A program made the position numbers and the translations under genes. Shown piece after piece: positions 18,101-26,538 of a DNA stretch of 64,000 nucleotides. The stretch lies in the NCBI RefSeq assembly GCF_046271865.1, contig NZ_CP176580.1:3286001-3350000 (forward strand). Reading direction: 5' to 3'. Positions within the stretch are counted from its first letter, which is position 1. Each line of letters starts with the position of its first letter. This stretch comes from Nitrincola salilacus. Lineage in GTDB: Bacteria > Pseudomonadota > Gammaproteobacteria > Pseudomonadales > Balneatricaceae. The notes below the pieces were generated by a model, which ran no database searches, had not been told where the DNA came from, and worked only from the letters and a program-made list of their open reading frames with translations.

Positions 18101-19036
18101 TGTCATCATCATCCCCGCGGTGGCGATGGTCGCAAAAATAAGCCCCCATCCGGGCGATGCCAGGGAAAAGGGTATCCCGATCAGGCCCAGTGCCGCCACC
18201 GCCAGACCAAACTTGGCTGCGCGCGGGTGGTGGCGCCACAGGTTCAACAGACGTATGAAAAACAGTGTGTTGAACAGAGGTAATAGCAGGAACCCGACCA
18301 TATGCAGGCCTGGTGCTCTGAAATTGAATAGTTCAGCATGCACATTCAGCACCTGAGCCCAGCCCCAGACCCAGCACAACACGAACAGGGAGTACCAGAG
18401 ATAGGTTTTATCTCGCGCACCAAGAAATACAAAGAAGTTATAGATCGCCAATGCCAGCCCTATCCCCAGGCAGAGCATGATTAATGCATTTTCCCAAGTG
18501 ACAAGACGGGCGAAATCAGCCTCTTGCTTCAGTAGAATTTTGGTGGGGGCGAAGAAAAAATCACTTTCGAAGAGTACTACCAGATCATAACTCTCACCCG
18601 GTAGTAGCCTGACCGAGCCACCATAGTGATACTGGAACTCATGATCATGTTGATAGCCGGTTTTTACCTCCTGCATGCCAACCGATGAGTAAAGCCTCAT
18701 CGTGATATGCTCGACTACCGAGCCATAGGGGTAGAGTGCCCAATGAATATGCTCGGTATCATTGGTGATACGGGCATGCAACCAGAAAGCATCGCCATCA
18801 AAAGCAACTCGTTCCAGAGGCTCAAGCCTGTCCAGCCACTCCTCCAGATCGCTATTACCATAAGGAAATTGCCCAGCATTTCCTCTCAGCAACCTCCCCT
18901 CTTTCATCAGATCCACTCCATCAAGATCACTGGTCCATAAAATAGCACCAGGATCCTGCTCAGCAATTGCCCAAGTGGAGAACATCAAAAGCAGGACGAG
19001 CAGAGCTCGCTGTAAACAGCGTAACGCAGGCATCAC
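15122..19036 (-). CDS. 7TMR-DISM hybrid sensor histidine kinase (PAS-HK-REC-REC-Hpt)
   Basis: A 1304-residue phosphorelay kinase. A signal peptide precedes a periplasmic 7TMR-DISMED2-type domain (about 35-175) and seven membrane helices (about 185-390). A coiled coil and a PAS domain (about 425-540) lead to HisKA with His556 in MSHEIRTPMN and HATPase_c (about 665-790). Two receiver domains follow with Asp845 (LVLMDWRMP) and Asp995 (LVLMDIQMP). A C-terminal Hpt domain carries His1161 (AHSIKSAAAYLG). DISMED2 domains are thought to bind carbohydrates or other small ligands. The start overlaps the oxidoreductase stop (ATGA) and the stop overlaps the REC-GGDEF start, so all are translated in series. 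Confidence 0.95.
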   Translation of the reverse strand: MMPALRCLQRALLVLLLMFSTWAIAEQDPGAILWTSDLDGVDLMKEGRLLRGNAGQFPYGNSDLEEWLDRLEPLERVAFDGDAFWLHARITNDTEHIHWALYPYGSVVEHITMRLYSSVGMQEVKTGYQHDHEFQYHYGGSVRLLPGESYDLVVLFESDFFFAPTKILLKQEADFARLVTWENALIMLCLGIGLALAIYNFFVFLGARDKTYLWYSLFVLCWVWGWAQVLNVHAELFNFRAPGLHMVGFLLLPLFNTLFFIRLLNLWRHHPRAAKFGLAVAALGLIGIPFSLASPGWGLIFATIATAGMMMTGLYVGFMSWRRGFRPARYFLLAYITLLIPNMIGNMLNLGILPSINVNIYLLGLVGVTLDALLLAFAMADKVRLISEENQDLTLHLERKVQQHTADLQKTLLEQEAILDNALTGIAFLRDRVIQRCNTGFEQLFGYRHGELDGQCTRVLYFTEQEFIEQGKQAYKHVLSGDPYHIDLAMVRKDGSQIWCTTHAKLIDARDPDKGVVLVTQDVTARRLAEQALVEAKSRAEEAAEYKSMFLANMSHEIRTPMNAIIGMSRLALKAGPDARVRNYLQKTLTAAENLLGIINDILDFSKVEAGKLDLEVAPFNLDDVLDHLADMIVMRCDPKGVEAVLRVAQDVPTRLVGDSLRLGQVLTNLAGNAAKFTSQGEIVVGIQVVGRDNGRIQLEFSVTDTGIGMDADQVSALFKPFTQADASITRRYGGTGLGLAISAQLVDLMGGHIEVESEPGIGSRFSFVLDLGLDTEHVGSQLRSGLPPSRILVVDDNTIAREVLAEMVGYFGLEVVTAESGPAALDMLEQASEQGQAFDLVLMDWRMPGWNGIETARRIRLDKRLAKAPAVLMVTAFALEDVMRDAADANLDGFLIKPVHPASLYQHLQEILSPESVSLLPGMDLDELNQEAMAALRLRRGGRVLIVDDNAINREVAVEMLSELRINLALDLAVNGEDAFTKVRAGDYDLVLMDIQMPVMDGLEATRRIRQLGGKWALDQLPIIAMTAHALASDHEISLKAGMNDHITKPINPDHLYQSLVKWMKPVPEGRGIASFEASTPEASIPQTVSPQTEQQGVEQEQLPVIEGVDWMLALSRLNQNRPLLFRLMDNFQATYRDAPALMTEACRKGHMQEVTDQAHSIKSAAAYLGAFELSNMASQVEVALRQEDEDKASILIPDLVQQLEQFLQAMSHINQPIQHPVKITLLPTSELLERFKRLDQLLLEANTRAADLLDDLFPAVNSELQPYLSRIRLALDEVEYEAARILLNSLATEMGLSLGEVK

Positions 19037-21225
19037 AGATCTTTCTCTCCCACTATGACGGCTGGCAGACCGCAGATGGCACGCGATGCGTGCATGCCAG
19101 CCATGGTAGCCGCTTCAACACATCCTGCGTTCAGTCCCGTACGTATCCAGTCACCCGTCAAGTAAAGGTTATCAAACACGGTATCATCCGTACCCAGACG
19201 ATACTGACTGCTATTAACAACCGACAATACATAACGTTCGGATGGGTCAATATTACTGCGCCAGTACTGGGCATCAAAGCGCGCTTTCCCCTTGCGCTGC
19301 AGCGGGTCGATCAAGATTGACCAGTCAAACTCACCCGCCGAAGCAACCGCTGGTAGCAGATTCCAGATATCCTGCTGCAACTGATTCACGGCCCCTGCCC
19401 GTGCTTCGGCCCGACAGCGAGCAGGAAACGCATGGTCAGATGGCGGTGGAAAGTCAGCTACAGGCTGAACACTGCAGAAGTAAGACACATTTTTGGGCTC
19501 CAGTGCAGATGGCCAGTCCTCGCGACACAGCAGTTGGTCCATCGGTGCCCAGGTATCATAGGGCTCCGTAAATGCGCTCAACACCGGCTCCTGCCCATCA
19601 GGTTGATCGGTCCAGCCCATGTTGGCAAGCGAGGTATCGGTCCAGATCTGATAGGCCTGTGTGACAACCGTTTTAACGCTGCCAACCATTTTATCCAGCC
19701 CTGCATCCTGAGCCAGCAACTGCGGGCAGAGATGGGGGATGGATCCGATCGAAATACCAAAGATCACCTTATCAAAGTCCACCCCTTTTTTCAGGCTCAG
19801 CGTGGGGAGCGGTTCGCCAAACTGACGTTGATAGACCTCAGGCCAGTCACTCCAGAAGGACTCCAGATTGATATGGTTATCTTGCAGCAACTGGGCCTGT
19901 ACCGGATTTATCTGCTGGTAATTGGGCACTGAAGGCCAACAGGGAAGCCCCTTCACATCCACCAGGGGCTCATAACAATCAAGACCGTCGCGCAGTGCTA
20001 CCTGACGGGTCATACGAATCTCGGCAATGCTGTTACCCTCGGGCACCAGCTCGTTCACCTGATGAAAGTAATGGAAGTTCACACCACGCCGCTTCAGCAC
20101 CTCATACATGGGTGAAAAGATGGTATCCCCCATGCCGGCCTGCATCTTCCACATGATGCCCCCCTTGTAGAGCAGCGCAATACGCATCATGGCGCGCAAC
20201 AGGGTGCCTGCCTCTATATTCGGGCGAGATAAGTCACCATCGACATAGGCAAAAACCAGATCATAAAAACCACGGACAGGTGCCGAATTGACGGTATATT
20301 GCTCATTGGCACCGTGCTTGCGCAGCCAATCCATGAAATCGATATCATTGATGACATCAAACCCCTGCTCCAGTACACCATCTTCAAGCATGCCTATCCC
20401 GATGCAGAGCCCCAGATCTGCCATGATGAAGAGCCTGCGAATCTCGGCATGAGTATCCAGCAAGTGATCAAAGCGATCATCGAGCCAATGTGTAAGCTGC
20501 TTAAGCAGAAAATGCAGGACACTTCCGTGTTGCGTGGCAACCGCCTTATCACCCTGAGCCAGTCCCTCCAGCATTTCACCGGTCAGATCCAGTGCTTCCT
20601 TGATATCTGTCTGAAAGCGTGACGCCAGCAGGTCGGCATCTTTTGACAGATAGCTGGCCAGCTGTTTGAAAGCAGGATGGGCACCCGTGATGGCAGGATC
20701 ACTCAGTGTCATGTCCACAGCGGCAGCCTGAGGATGTGCCTGCAGTTGCTGCATGAACTGTTTGATCCAGTAATAGAGCTTACTCAGCAGTGCCCAGATA
20801 CTCAGCTCTTCATCGCTGTGAGCCGGATTACCAGGTACTTCAGGAAACATCAGAGGCCAGCTTTGCCACTGCTGATCGATCCACTCCTGCAGCACTATGA
20901 AGTCATGCGGTTTGAAGGCATCCTGCCAGGTAGCGAGCGGCGCCTGGGGCGGTCTGTCCAGCGTTTCGTAGCAGGTCTGGATAGTACGGAAGGCATTGGC
21001 ATAGAACCCGAACCAGATATGCAAACCATGCTCTTCAATACGTTCGCCCATCTCGGGATTGCGGCCGCTGGCCCCCTTACCTCCCAGCCTCCAGCCGAGC
21101 TGATAAACATCTATCTGATATTTTGACTGCCAATCCGGCGTCTCGGTCAGGTAGAAGGCTGCGGTCATGGCTGCCACGCCGCCGCCCAGAATGGCAATCT
21201 TCTGTGGTTGTGCTGAATCTGACAT
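19033..21225 (-). CDS. FAD-dependent oxidoreductase, carotenoid-desaturase/amine-oxidase fold
   Basis: A 730-residue flavoprotein. The N-terminal dinucleotide-binding motif IAILGGGVAAMTAAFYL is followed by YQLGWRLGGKGASGRN, the FAD-contact segment of this superfamily. The C-terminal LTGDWIRTGLNAGCVEAAT motif is typical of zeta-carotene desaturase-like and amine-oxidase-like enzymes. It is longer than most phytoene desaturases (about 500 residues) because of an inserted middle region. No carotenoid genes are nearby, so the substrate is unknown. The gene lies 14 bases after the decarboxylase-like gene and overlaps the kinase by four bases. Confidence 0.85.
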   Translation of the reverse strand: MSDSAQPQKIAILGGGVAAMTAAFYLTETPDWQSKYQIDVYQLGWRLGGKGASGRNPEMGERIEEHGLHIWFGFYANAFRTIQTCYETLDRPPQAPLATWQDAFKPHDFIVLQEWIDQQWQSWPLMFPEVPGNPAHSDEELSIWALLSKLYYWIKQFMQQLQAHPQAAAVDMTLSDPAITGAHPAFKQLASYLSKDADLLASRFQTDIKEALDLTGEMLEGLAQGDKAVATQHGSVLHFLLKQLTHWLDDRFDHLLDTHAEIRRLFIMADLGLCIGIGMLEDGVLEQGFDVINDIDFMDWLRKHGANEQYTVNSAPVRGFYDLVFAYVDGDLSRPNIEAGTLLRAMMRIALLYKGGIMWKMQAGMGDTIFSPMYEVLKRRGVNFHYFHQVNELVPEGNSIAEIRMTRQVALRDGLDCYEPLVDVKGLPCWPSVPNYQQINPVQAQLLQDNHINLESFWSDWPEVYQRQFGEPLPTLSLKKGVDFDKVIFGISIGSIPHLCPQLLAQDAGLDKMVGSVKTVVTQAYQIWTDTSLANMGWTDQPDGQEPVLSAFTEPYDTWAPMDQLLCREDWPSALEPKNVSYFCSVQPVADFPPPSDHAFPARCRAEARAGAVNQLQQDIWNLLPAVASAGEFDWSILIDPLQRKGKARFDAQYWRSNIDPSERYVLSVVNSSQYRLGTDDTVFDNLYLTGDWIRTGLNAGCVEAATMAGMHASRAICGLPAVIVGEKDL

Positions 21226-21239
21226 CGTCCCTATCCCTA

Positions 21240-22187
21240 TCAGTCTTCGCTGGTCAGCTCAAAGGCAGCCTGCTGATTAAAGTCAAACAATACATTGAAG
21301 TTCAGCACACTGCTCTGAGTACCCACCTGAATGCCGAACATCTCCTGCAGTGGAAACATATCCACCTGATTGAGCGTGAACTCAAACGCATGTCCATACA
21401 GCTTGATATCATGCAGCTTCTGTACCACGGAAGGTGAATGCACTAATTTTTGATAGACCGCATTCTGCCCTTCACCATCCGGAAACTGCTTTAACAATAG
21501 TTGATCTACCTGAGGGTGGAAGAAATCCGCCACCAGTTTTGCCAGATCTTCAAGATCCAGCTTGAAGCAATCCACCTCGGCCCTCATCAGGTCGAAGCCC
21601 TCTTTCAACAATTCTGAAAGATCTGCCAGCGACTTCTCCTCACCGGCTGCCACTTTTTCGACGCGAAACAGCTCAACAGGAGCCATCTTGGTGTCAGGTG
21701 AAAAGTGTGTGAAAGCATCAACAGTCATACTGAACAGATCTGGATCAGCACCGATTGAGGGCATCTGATAGTCACACAGATATTTGTTGAAACCCCATAT
21801 TTCACGACCATTCACCAGTGCATAAATATTATTCACGCAGATAAAGGCAGGATACCAATAGATTTTCTTGATTTTCAGCCCCTGCATGCGTGCAACCGGA
21901 ATCCAGATAATGATATCTGTTTCCTGAAACCAACCCTGGCTGGCATACGGCTCCGTTACGGGCTTGATATTTTCGATATCGGTAAAGGTAAGCATGCAAT
22001 AGGACATCAATGCCTGAAAGCGATCCTTACCCAATGGCACCACATTCAGCGTTTCATCTATATACTGTTGGATATTGACGATATTACCCTTGATAAAGAA
22101 GCCATACATATTGGCATTCAGCATACGGCAAGGAGGTGCGGCGATGACTTGTCCCGGAAAACGGGCATAAGGTGTCTGATCTGACAT
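21240..22187 (-). CDS. Acetoacetate decarboxylase-like protein
   Basis: A 315-residue member of the acetoacetate decarboxylase superfamily. The catalytic region reads NGREIWGFNKYLCDYQMP. It aligns with the GRE-x4-PKK segment of the clostridial enzyme, so Lys135 corresponds to the Schiff-base lysine, whereas the adjacent lysine that lowers its pKa is Tyr136. That change suggests a different reaction, such as an aldol or dehydratase type, or a binding role. It is the first gene of the operon with the FAD enzyme, hybrid kinase and REC-GGDEF. The ATG follows GGGAGC at 5 to 6 bases. Confidence 0.8.
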   Translation of the reverse strand: MSDQTPYARFPGQVIAAPPCRMLNANMYGFFIKGNIVNIQQYIDETLNVVPLGKDRFQALMSYCMLTFTDIENIKPVTEPYASQGWFQETDIIIWIPVARMQGLKIKKIYWYPAFICVNNIYALVNGREIWGFNKYLCDYQMPSIGADPDLFSMTVDAFTHFSPDTKMAPVELFRVEKVAAGEEKSLADLSELLKEGFDLMRAEVDCFKLDLEDLAKLVADFFHPQVDQLLLKQFPDGEGQNAVYQKLVHSPSVVQKLHDIKLYGHAFEFTLNQVDMFPLQEMFGIQVGTQSSVLNFNVLFDFNQQAAFELTSED

Positions 22188-22374
22188 GGTAGCTCCCTGT
22201 TATTATTGTTTCTTCAGTTTAAGATTCGTCAAAGATGCATTAAATTGATACAAAAGAAAACCTAAAGAGTATCAGAGGAGGGTCATATGACAGGTGCCAG
22301 ACAACTGTCGAGGTATCGTATTTGCCTCTTCTCAACATACTATAGTGCAGGAATAGAGCAGGAGTTGCTTTCGC

Positions 22375-23145
22375 ATGAGCTATAACAAGGTTCGATTGTT
22401 TGATGCTCACCTGCATATCATAGACTCACGCTTTCCACTGGTCGCCAATCAGGGCTACCTACCCGATGAATACACTCATGAACACTACCTGGCTGATATG
22501 TTGAATTATGAACTGGTAGGAGGAGTCGTCGTCTCGGGATCCTTTCAGGCACAGGATCAGAGCTACCTGCAGGAGGCACTGAAACAACTGGGCAAGAACT
22601 TTGTCGGCGTTACCCAACTCTCCCCAACGGTGTCGGATGAGGAACTGATTCGACTGAACCATCAGGGGGTGCGAGCAATACGCTTCAACTTCAAGCGAGG
22701 AGGCAGTGGCGCCATCTCTTACATCGACAAGCTGGCCAGGCGTGTTTATGACACAGTCGGATGGCACTCCGAGGTCTATGCTGATGGCGAGTTACTGGCT
22801 GAGCTCTGCCCGATTCTGGAATCTCTGCCAGCACTGAGTATCGATCATTTAGGTCTTAGCAGACGCGCCTTCAGAACTTTGCTGTATCTTGTGGAAAAGG
22901 GAGTAAAAGTCAAAGCCAGCGGATTCAGCCGTGTCGACTTTGATATCCCCTCTGCCATCAAAGCCCTCTATGCTGCCAACCCTGATGCCCTGATGTTCGG
23001 CAGTGACCTGCCCTCCACTCGCGCTCCACAGCGCTTTCGCCATGAAGATATTCAACTGATCTGTGATACATTGGAACCCGATCATGCCAAGCGCGTCCTC
23101 AGCGGGAATGCGATCCGCTTCTATCGACTCAAGTCCGGTGTTTAA
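22375..23145 (+). CDS. Amidohydrolase-family (TIM-barrel) metal-dependent hydrolase
   Basis: A 256-residue protein of the amidohydrolase-2 type. The metal motif FDAHLHII has His12 and His14. SIDHLG gives a later His, and MFGSDLPSTRAPQRF supplies the final Asp and the substrate loop. Family members hydrolyse lactones or decarboxylate aromatic acids; the substrate here is not indicated. It stands alone between two operons transcribed from the other strand. Confidence 0.82.
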   Translation: MSYNKVRLFDAHLHIIDSRFPLVANQGYLPDEYTHEHYLADMLNYELVGGVVVSGSFQAQDQSYLQEALKQLGKNFVGVTQLSPTVSDEELIRLNHQGVRAIRFNFKRGGSGAISYIDKLARRVYDTVGWHSEVYADGELLAELCPILESLPALSIDHLGLSRRAFRTLLYLVEKGVKVKASGFSRVDFDIPSAIKALYAANPDALMFGSDLPSTRAPQRFRHEDIQLICDTLEPDHAKRVLSGNAIRFYRLKSGV

Positions 23146-23152
23146 CAAACCA

Positions 23153-23941
23153 TCAAGGCAGCAGCAAACAGGCATTCGCCGACTTTACAACAGCCCCCTC
23201 ATGTAGCAGACAGCTGTCCTTGCTCAACAGCAACAGATAGGGTTGACCTTCGGTCAGCGTCAGCAGATTCCTGAGTTGCCACTCTGAGACCTCCTGAATC
23301 GTTCTGGCAGGTGCTCTGTTTTCAATGCAGGTCCTTAACAGTTGCAGACTGTCACTCTGGGCAGGAAGCAGAAACTGCAGCGGCAAATGCTCTCTGTCAG
23401 CCAGTCTGAGGGCCGCTTCAATGTGTCTTGGAGCTACATCTGGCTGGTCACAGTATAATAAGAGCTGCCGGAACGGATTGACTCCCTGCCTGAGCAACAT
23501 CACCGCGCCTGGAAATTTGATCCATCCTGGAAGTCCAGCGACAAGGCTCTCATCAAAAAGGTCAGTCAGTAAAAGTACGTCGTGAACAGACTCTCCATTC
23601 TCATCAACATCCGGCTCGCTTTGATCGTCATATGTCGTCTGCGAAACCTCAAGACTCCAATGCAAAGACTGATGTCTGGCAACCTCCTCCAGACAACCTC
23701 GAAAGCGGTTATGAGCCAGTCGTAACTGTCGCCTGATACTGTCGGCACGCAAAGGTCTCGATCGCCCGGTCATCAAGCTGATCTCACGACCGAAGGGAAG
23801 CTCTGCACAACGCATCAGATTCTGATCCTCGATGAACACGGCTTTGAGCTCCACCTTGTGCTGTGCCGCAAAACTGGCTGCCTGTTCAAGAGCGGTTATC
23901 CCGCGATGACTGCTGTCGAGATAATAGACGATGCGTTTCAT
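23153..23941 (-). CDS. Universal-stress-protein-like protein
   Basis: A 262-residue protein with two Usp-like halves: MKRIVYYLDSSHRGITALEQ at the start, and LLLYCDQPDVAPRHIEAAL near 160. The classical G-2x-G-9x-G(S/T) nucleotide-binding motif is not evident, so ATP binding is doubtful. The start overlaps the stop of the Lon-like protease by four bases (ATGA), so the two are co-translated. A role as partner or adaptor of the protease in stress is an inference from this coupling only. Confidence 0.65.
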   Translation of the reverse strand: MKRIVYYLDSSHRGITALEQAASFAAQHKVELKAVFIEDQNLMRCAELPFGREISLMTGRSRPLRADSIRRQLRLAHNRFRGCLEEVARHQSLHWSLEVSQTTYDDQSEPDVDENGESVHDVLLLTDLFDESLVAGLPGWIKFPGAVMLLRQGVNPFRQLLLYCDQPDVAPRHIEAALRLADREHLPLQFLLPAQSDSLQLLRTCIENRAPARTIQEVSEWQLRNLLTLTEGQPYLLLLSKDSCLLHEGAVVKSANACLLLP

Positions 23942-26370
23942 GCTGGATCTTCATCCGCTTCACTGTCAGCGCTTTTGCCGTTATCCGTCTGACTTTTGTC
24001 ACGCGACTGGTCACGCTGAATCATATTGAGGTGCTTGAGCCTGTCCTGAACCCGGCGGCTGAAGCTGCCTTTTGTATAAACCCCCTCGTCATTCTGTTCA
24101 CCAGCTGGCAAACCACTGAGCAATTCCAGCGCCTGATCCAGGGTTTCGATCGCATAAATATGGAATTCATTTCGTTCCACGGCGTCACGCACTTCTCGAC
24201 TCAACATCAGGTTGACCCGATTAGTAGCAGGAATCAGAACACCCTGTTCCTTCGCAAAACCGCGAGCACGGCATATCTCGAAAAAACCTTCTATCTTCTC
24301 ATTAACTCCACCAATTGGCTGCACCTGACCTATCTGATTGATCGATCCAGTCACAGCATAGCATTGCTTCAAAGGCACTCTGGCGATAGCCGACAGCAGC
24401 GCGCAAGCCTCGGCCACTGAGGCGCTGTCACCTTCGATATGGCCATAGGACTGCTCAAACGCGATACTGGCAAGGATCGGCAGGTTACTTTCTCCGGCAT
24501 AGCGTGAGCCCAGAAGATTAGACAACAACAACACCGCCTTGGAATGTATGGCACCGCCCAGCTTTGCCTCACGTTCAATATCGATCACCTGTCCACGCCC
24601 CAGACGTGCCGTCGCAGTTATTCGCGCAGGACGGCCAAAACGATAGTTACCGAGATCATAAACGGTCAGGCCATTCACCTGCCCGATGACAGCCCCATCG
24701 GTATCAATCAGATTCTGTCCGTTCAGAATACTCTCGATCATTCGCTCATGAATACGAGATGCACGCAACTTGCATTCATCGATGGTTTTCTGAACAGCAT
24801 CGACATCTATCACAGACTTCTGCTCCTGCTCTGCCCAGTAATTGGCCTCCAGTAACAGATCAGCAAGACCCTGTCCCTGCGCCGAGAGGTAGGTCTGATC
24901 CTGCGCCAGACGGCCCGAATACTCTATCACTCTGGCAACTGAATCTGCCGTGAGTGCTCGGAGATTGTGGCGCCTGGCGATCCCGGCAATAAACTCTGAG
25001 TACAAAGATACATTCGCATCATTAACCGGAATTTCATCTGAATAGTCCGCCTGCACCTTGAACAACTTGTGAAAATCCGGATCCCATCCCCCCATCAGGT
25101 AGTAAAGATAGCGGCTGCCTGTCAATATGACCTTGACACTGAGTGGTACAGGCTCCGGTTCCAGCGAGACAGTACTGGCTAAGCTGTAGAAGCGTTCAAT
25201 CGACTCAATTCGGATCTCTGATGCAAACAGCGCACGCTTCAGCGCTTCCCATACCATCGGTTGGGTGATCAATTTACGCAGATCCAGTATCAGATACCCC
25301 CCATTTGCACGATGCAGTGCACCCGCCCGGATCAGCGTAAAATCACTGACCAGAGCCCCCTGCACTACATGGTGCTCTACCCTGCCAAGCGTGCGCCCAA
25401 GATTGGGTAGATCCTCATGAATAATCGGTGCCCCCTGAGTCTCACTGTTATCCACTAACAGATTGAGCTGATAACGCGCCAGTAGTGTCTCAGGCAAAGA
25501 ACCTTCATTCATGTGCCCGAGAAACACATTCACATGACGACTCAGATCCTGCTGAATCGATTCTATATGGCTGCAAATTGTATTATTTTCCCAAAACTCA
25601 CTGCGCAACTCATCTATCGCATTACCCGCTGCAAATACCACCATCTCCTCGTTCAGATGCTGCAGTTGCTCCTGAGTATCCTTGCGCCATAAGGTAAACT
25701 CCTGCAACACAGCCTGCAGCTGCACTTCAATCCGGCCAATCGCTTCCTGCATCTGTTTGCGCTCATCTTCGGGCAGTGCCAGAAATGCCTGTGAATCCAA
25801 TACATCCGTTCCCTTAAGAGGCGCCAATGTATAGCCGGTTGGGGTGTGCAGCAGCACGATCCCTTCATTTTTGGCTGCCTTCTTGACCTCCATAATGGCA
25901 GCAGCCTGACGTTCGGCCAGTGACTGGTTCAGGTCAGAAACACGGCTGCGATACTCATCCGTTTCAAAAACAGCAGGAATAGCACTGCGCAGCTCATCTA
26001 CCAGTCGCTCAAGGCTGCGGGCAAAACGACAACCAAGCCCTGGCGGCAACAGCAACAGCTTCGGTCGTACCGGTTGATCGAAGTTGTACACGTAGCAGCA
26101 ATCCGGGGGCACAGTCTCTGTCGCGGCTCTTGTCTGCAGAAAACACTCCACAATCTGCCGATGTCCGCTATCTTCTGGCGCCATGACAAAAATATTGAAG
26201 CCCTCACTACGGATGCCTGCCCCGAACGACAAGGCTTTGAGCATACGATCCTGTCCGACAGCCGATACGCTATCGAGTAATTCATCCGTCGTCACAAAAC
26301 CCAGCGCACCGCCATCACAATGGCGGTACAACTGGTCTGCTGATAAAGGCTTCAACGGGAACATTTCCAT
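23938..26370 (-). CDS. Lon-like ATP-dependent protease (AAA_32/LonB-type)
   Basis: An 810-residue cytoplasmic protease of the bacterial Lon-related AAA_32 type. The C-terminal Lon protease domain has catalytic Ser649 (GDSASVAE) and Lys692 (GGVNEKIEGF). The AAA part has ALHRANGGYLILDLRKLI as Walker B region. The Walker A position (about residues 66-74, APEDSGHRQ) lacks the G-x4-GK[ST] pattern; relatives often carry a relaxed GSGR form, so this is a further departure. There is no N-terminal Lon substrate domain. The gene is followed, with a four-base overlap, by a Usp-like gene. Confidence 0.9.
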   Translation of the reverse strand: MEMFPLKPLSADQLYRHCDGGALGFVTTDELLDSVSAVGQDRMLKALSFGAGIRSEGFNIFVMAPEDSGHRQIVECFLQTRAATETVPPDCCYVYNFDQPVRPKLLLLPPGLGCRFARSLERLVDELRSAIPAVFETDEYRSRVSDLNQSLAERQAAAIMEVKKAAKNEGIVLLHTPTGYTLAPLKGTDVLDSQAFLALPEDERKQMQEAIGRIEVQLQAVLQEFTLWRKDTQEQLQHLNEEMVVFAAGNAIDELRSEFWENNTICSHIESIQQDLSRHVNVFLGHMNEGSLPETLLARYQLNLLVDNSETQGAPIIHEDLPNLGRTLGRVEHHVVQGALVSDFTLIRAGALHRANGGYLILDLRKLITQPMVWEALKRALFASEIRIESIERFYSLASTVSLEPEPVPLSVKVILTGSRYLYYLMGGWDPDFHKLFKVQADYSDEIPVNDANVSLYSEFIAGIARRHNLRALTADSVARVIEYSGRLAQDQTYLSAQGQGLADLLLEANYWAEQEQKSVIDVDAVQKTIDECKLRASRIHERMIESILNGQNLIDTDGAVIGQVNGLTVYDLGNYRFGRPARITATARLGRGQVIDIEREAKLGGAIHSKAVLLLSNLLGSRYAGESNLPILASIAFEQSYGHIEGDSASVAEACALLSAIARVPLKQCYAVTGSINQIGQVQPIGGVNEKIEGFFEICRARGFAKEQGVLIPATNRVNLMLSREVRDAVERNEFHIYAIETLDQALELLSGLPAGEQNDEGVYTKGSFSRRVQDRLKHLNMIQRDQSRDKSQTDNGKSADSEADEDPA

Positions 26371-26538
26371 CTCCTTATCATCACCGGCACAACAGTGAAA
26401 AATGATTCAATCCTCAATCAAGTCTAGACAGACTAACGAACTTTGCATTGACCTCACGCGGGACAGGCAGCGATAACCTCTCAGATTTCACAAATTCTGT
26501 CCTATGATTAATAGTATTAATGGCTTGGGGTTTCCTGC

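Noticed and set aside
17369..18283. 304-codon open frame on the plus strand
   Set aside because: Antisense to the 7TM and PAS part of the hybrid kinase, whose domains are intact; no start signal.
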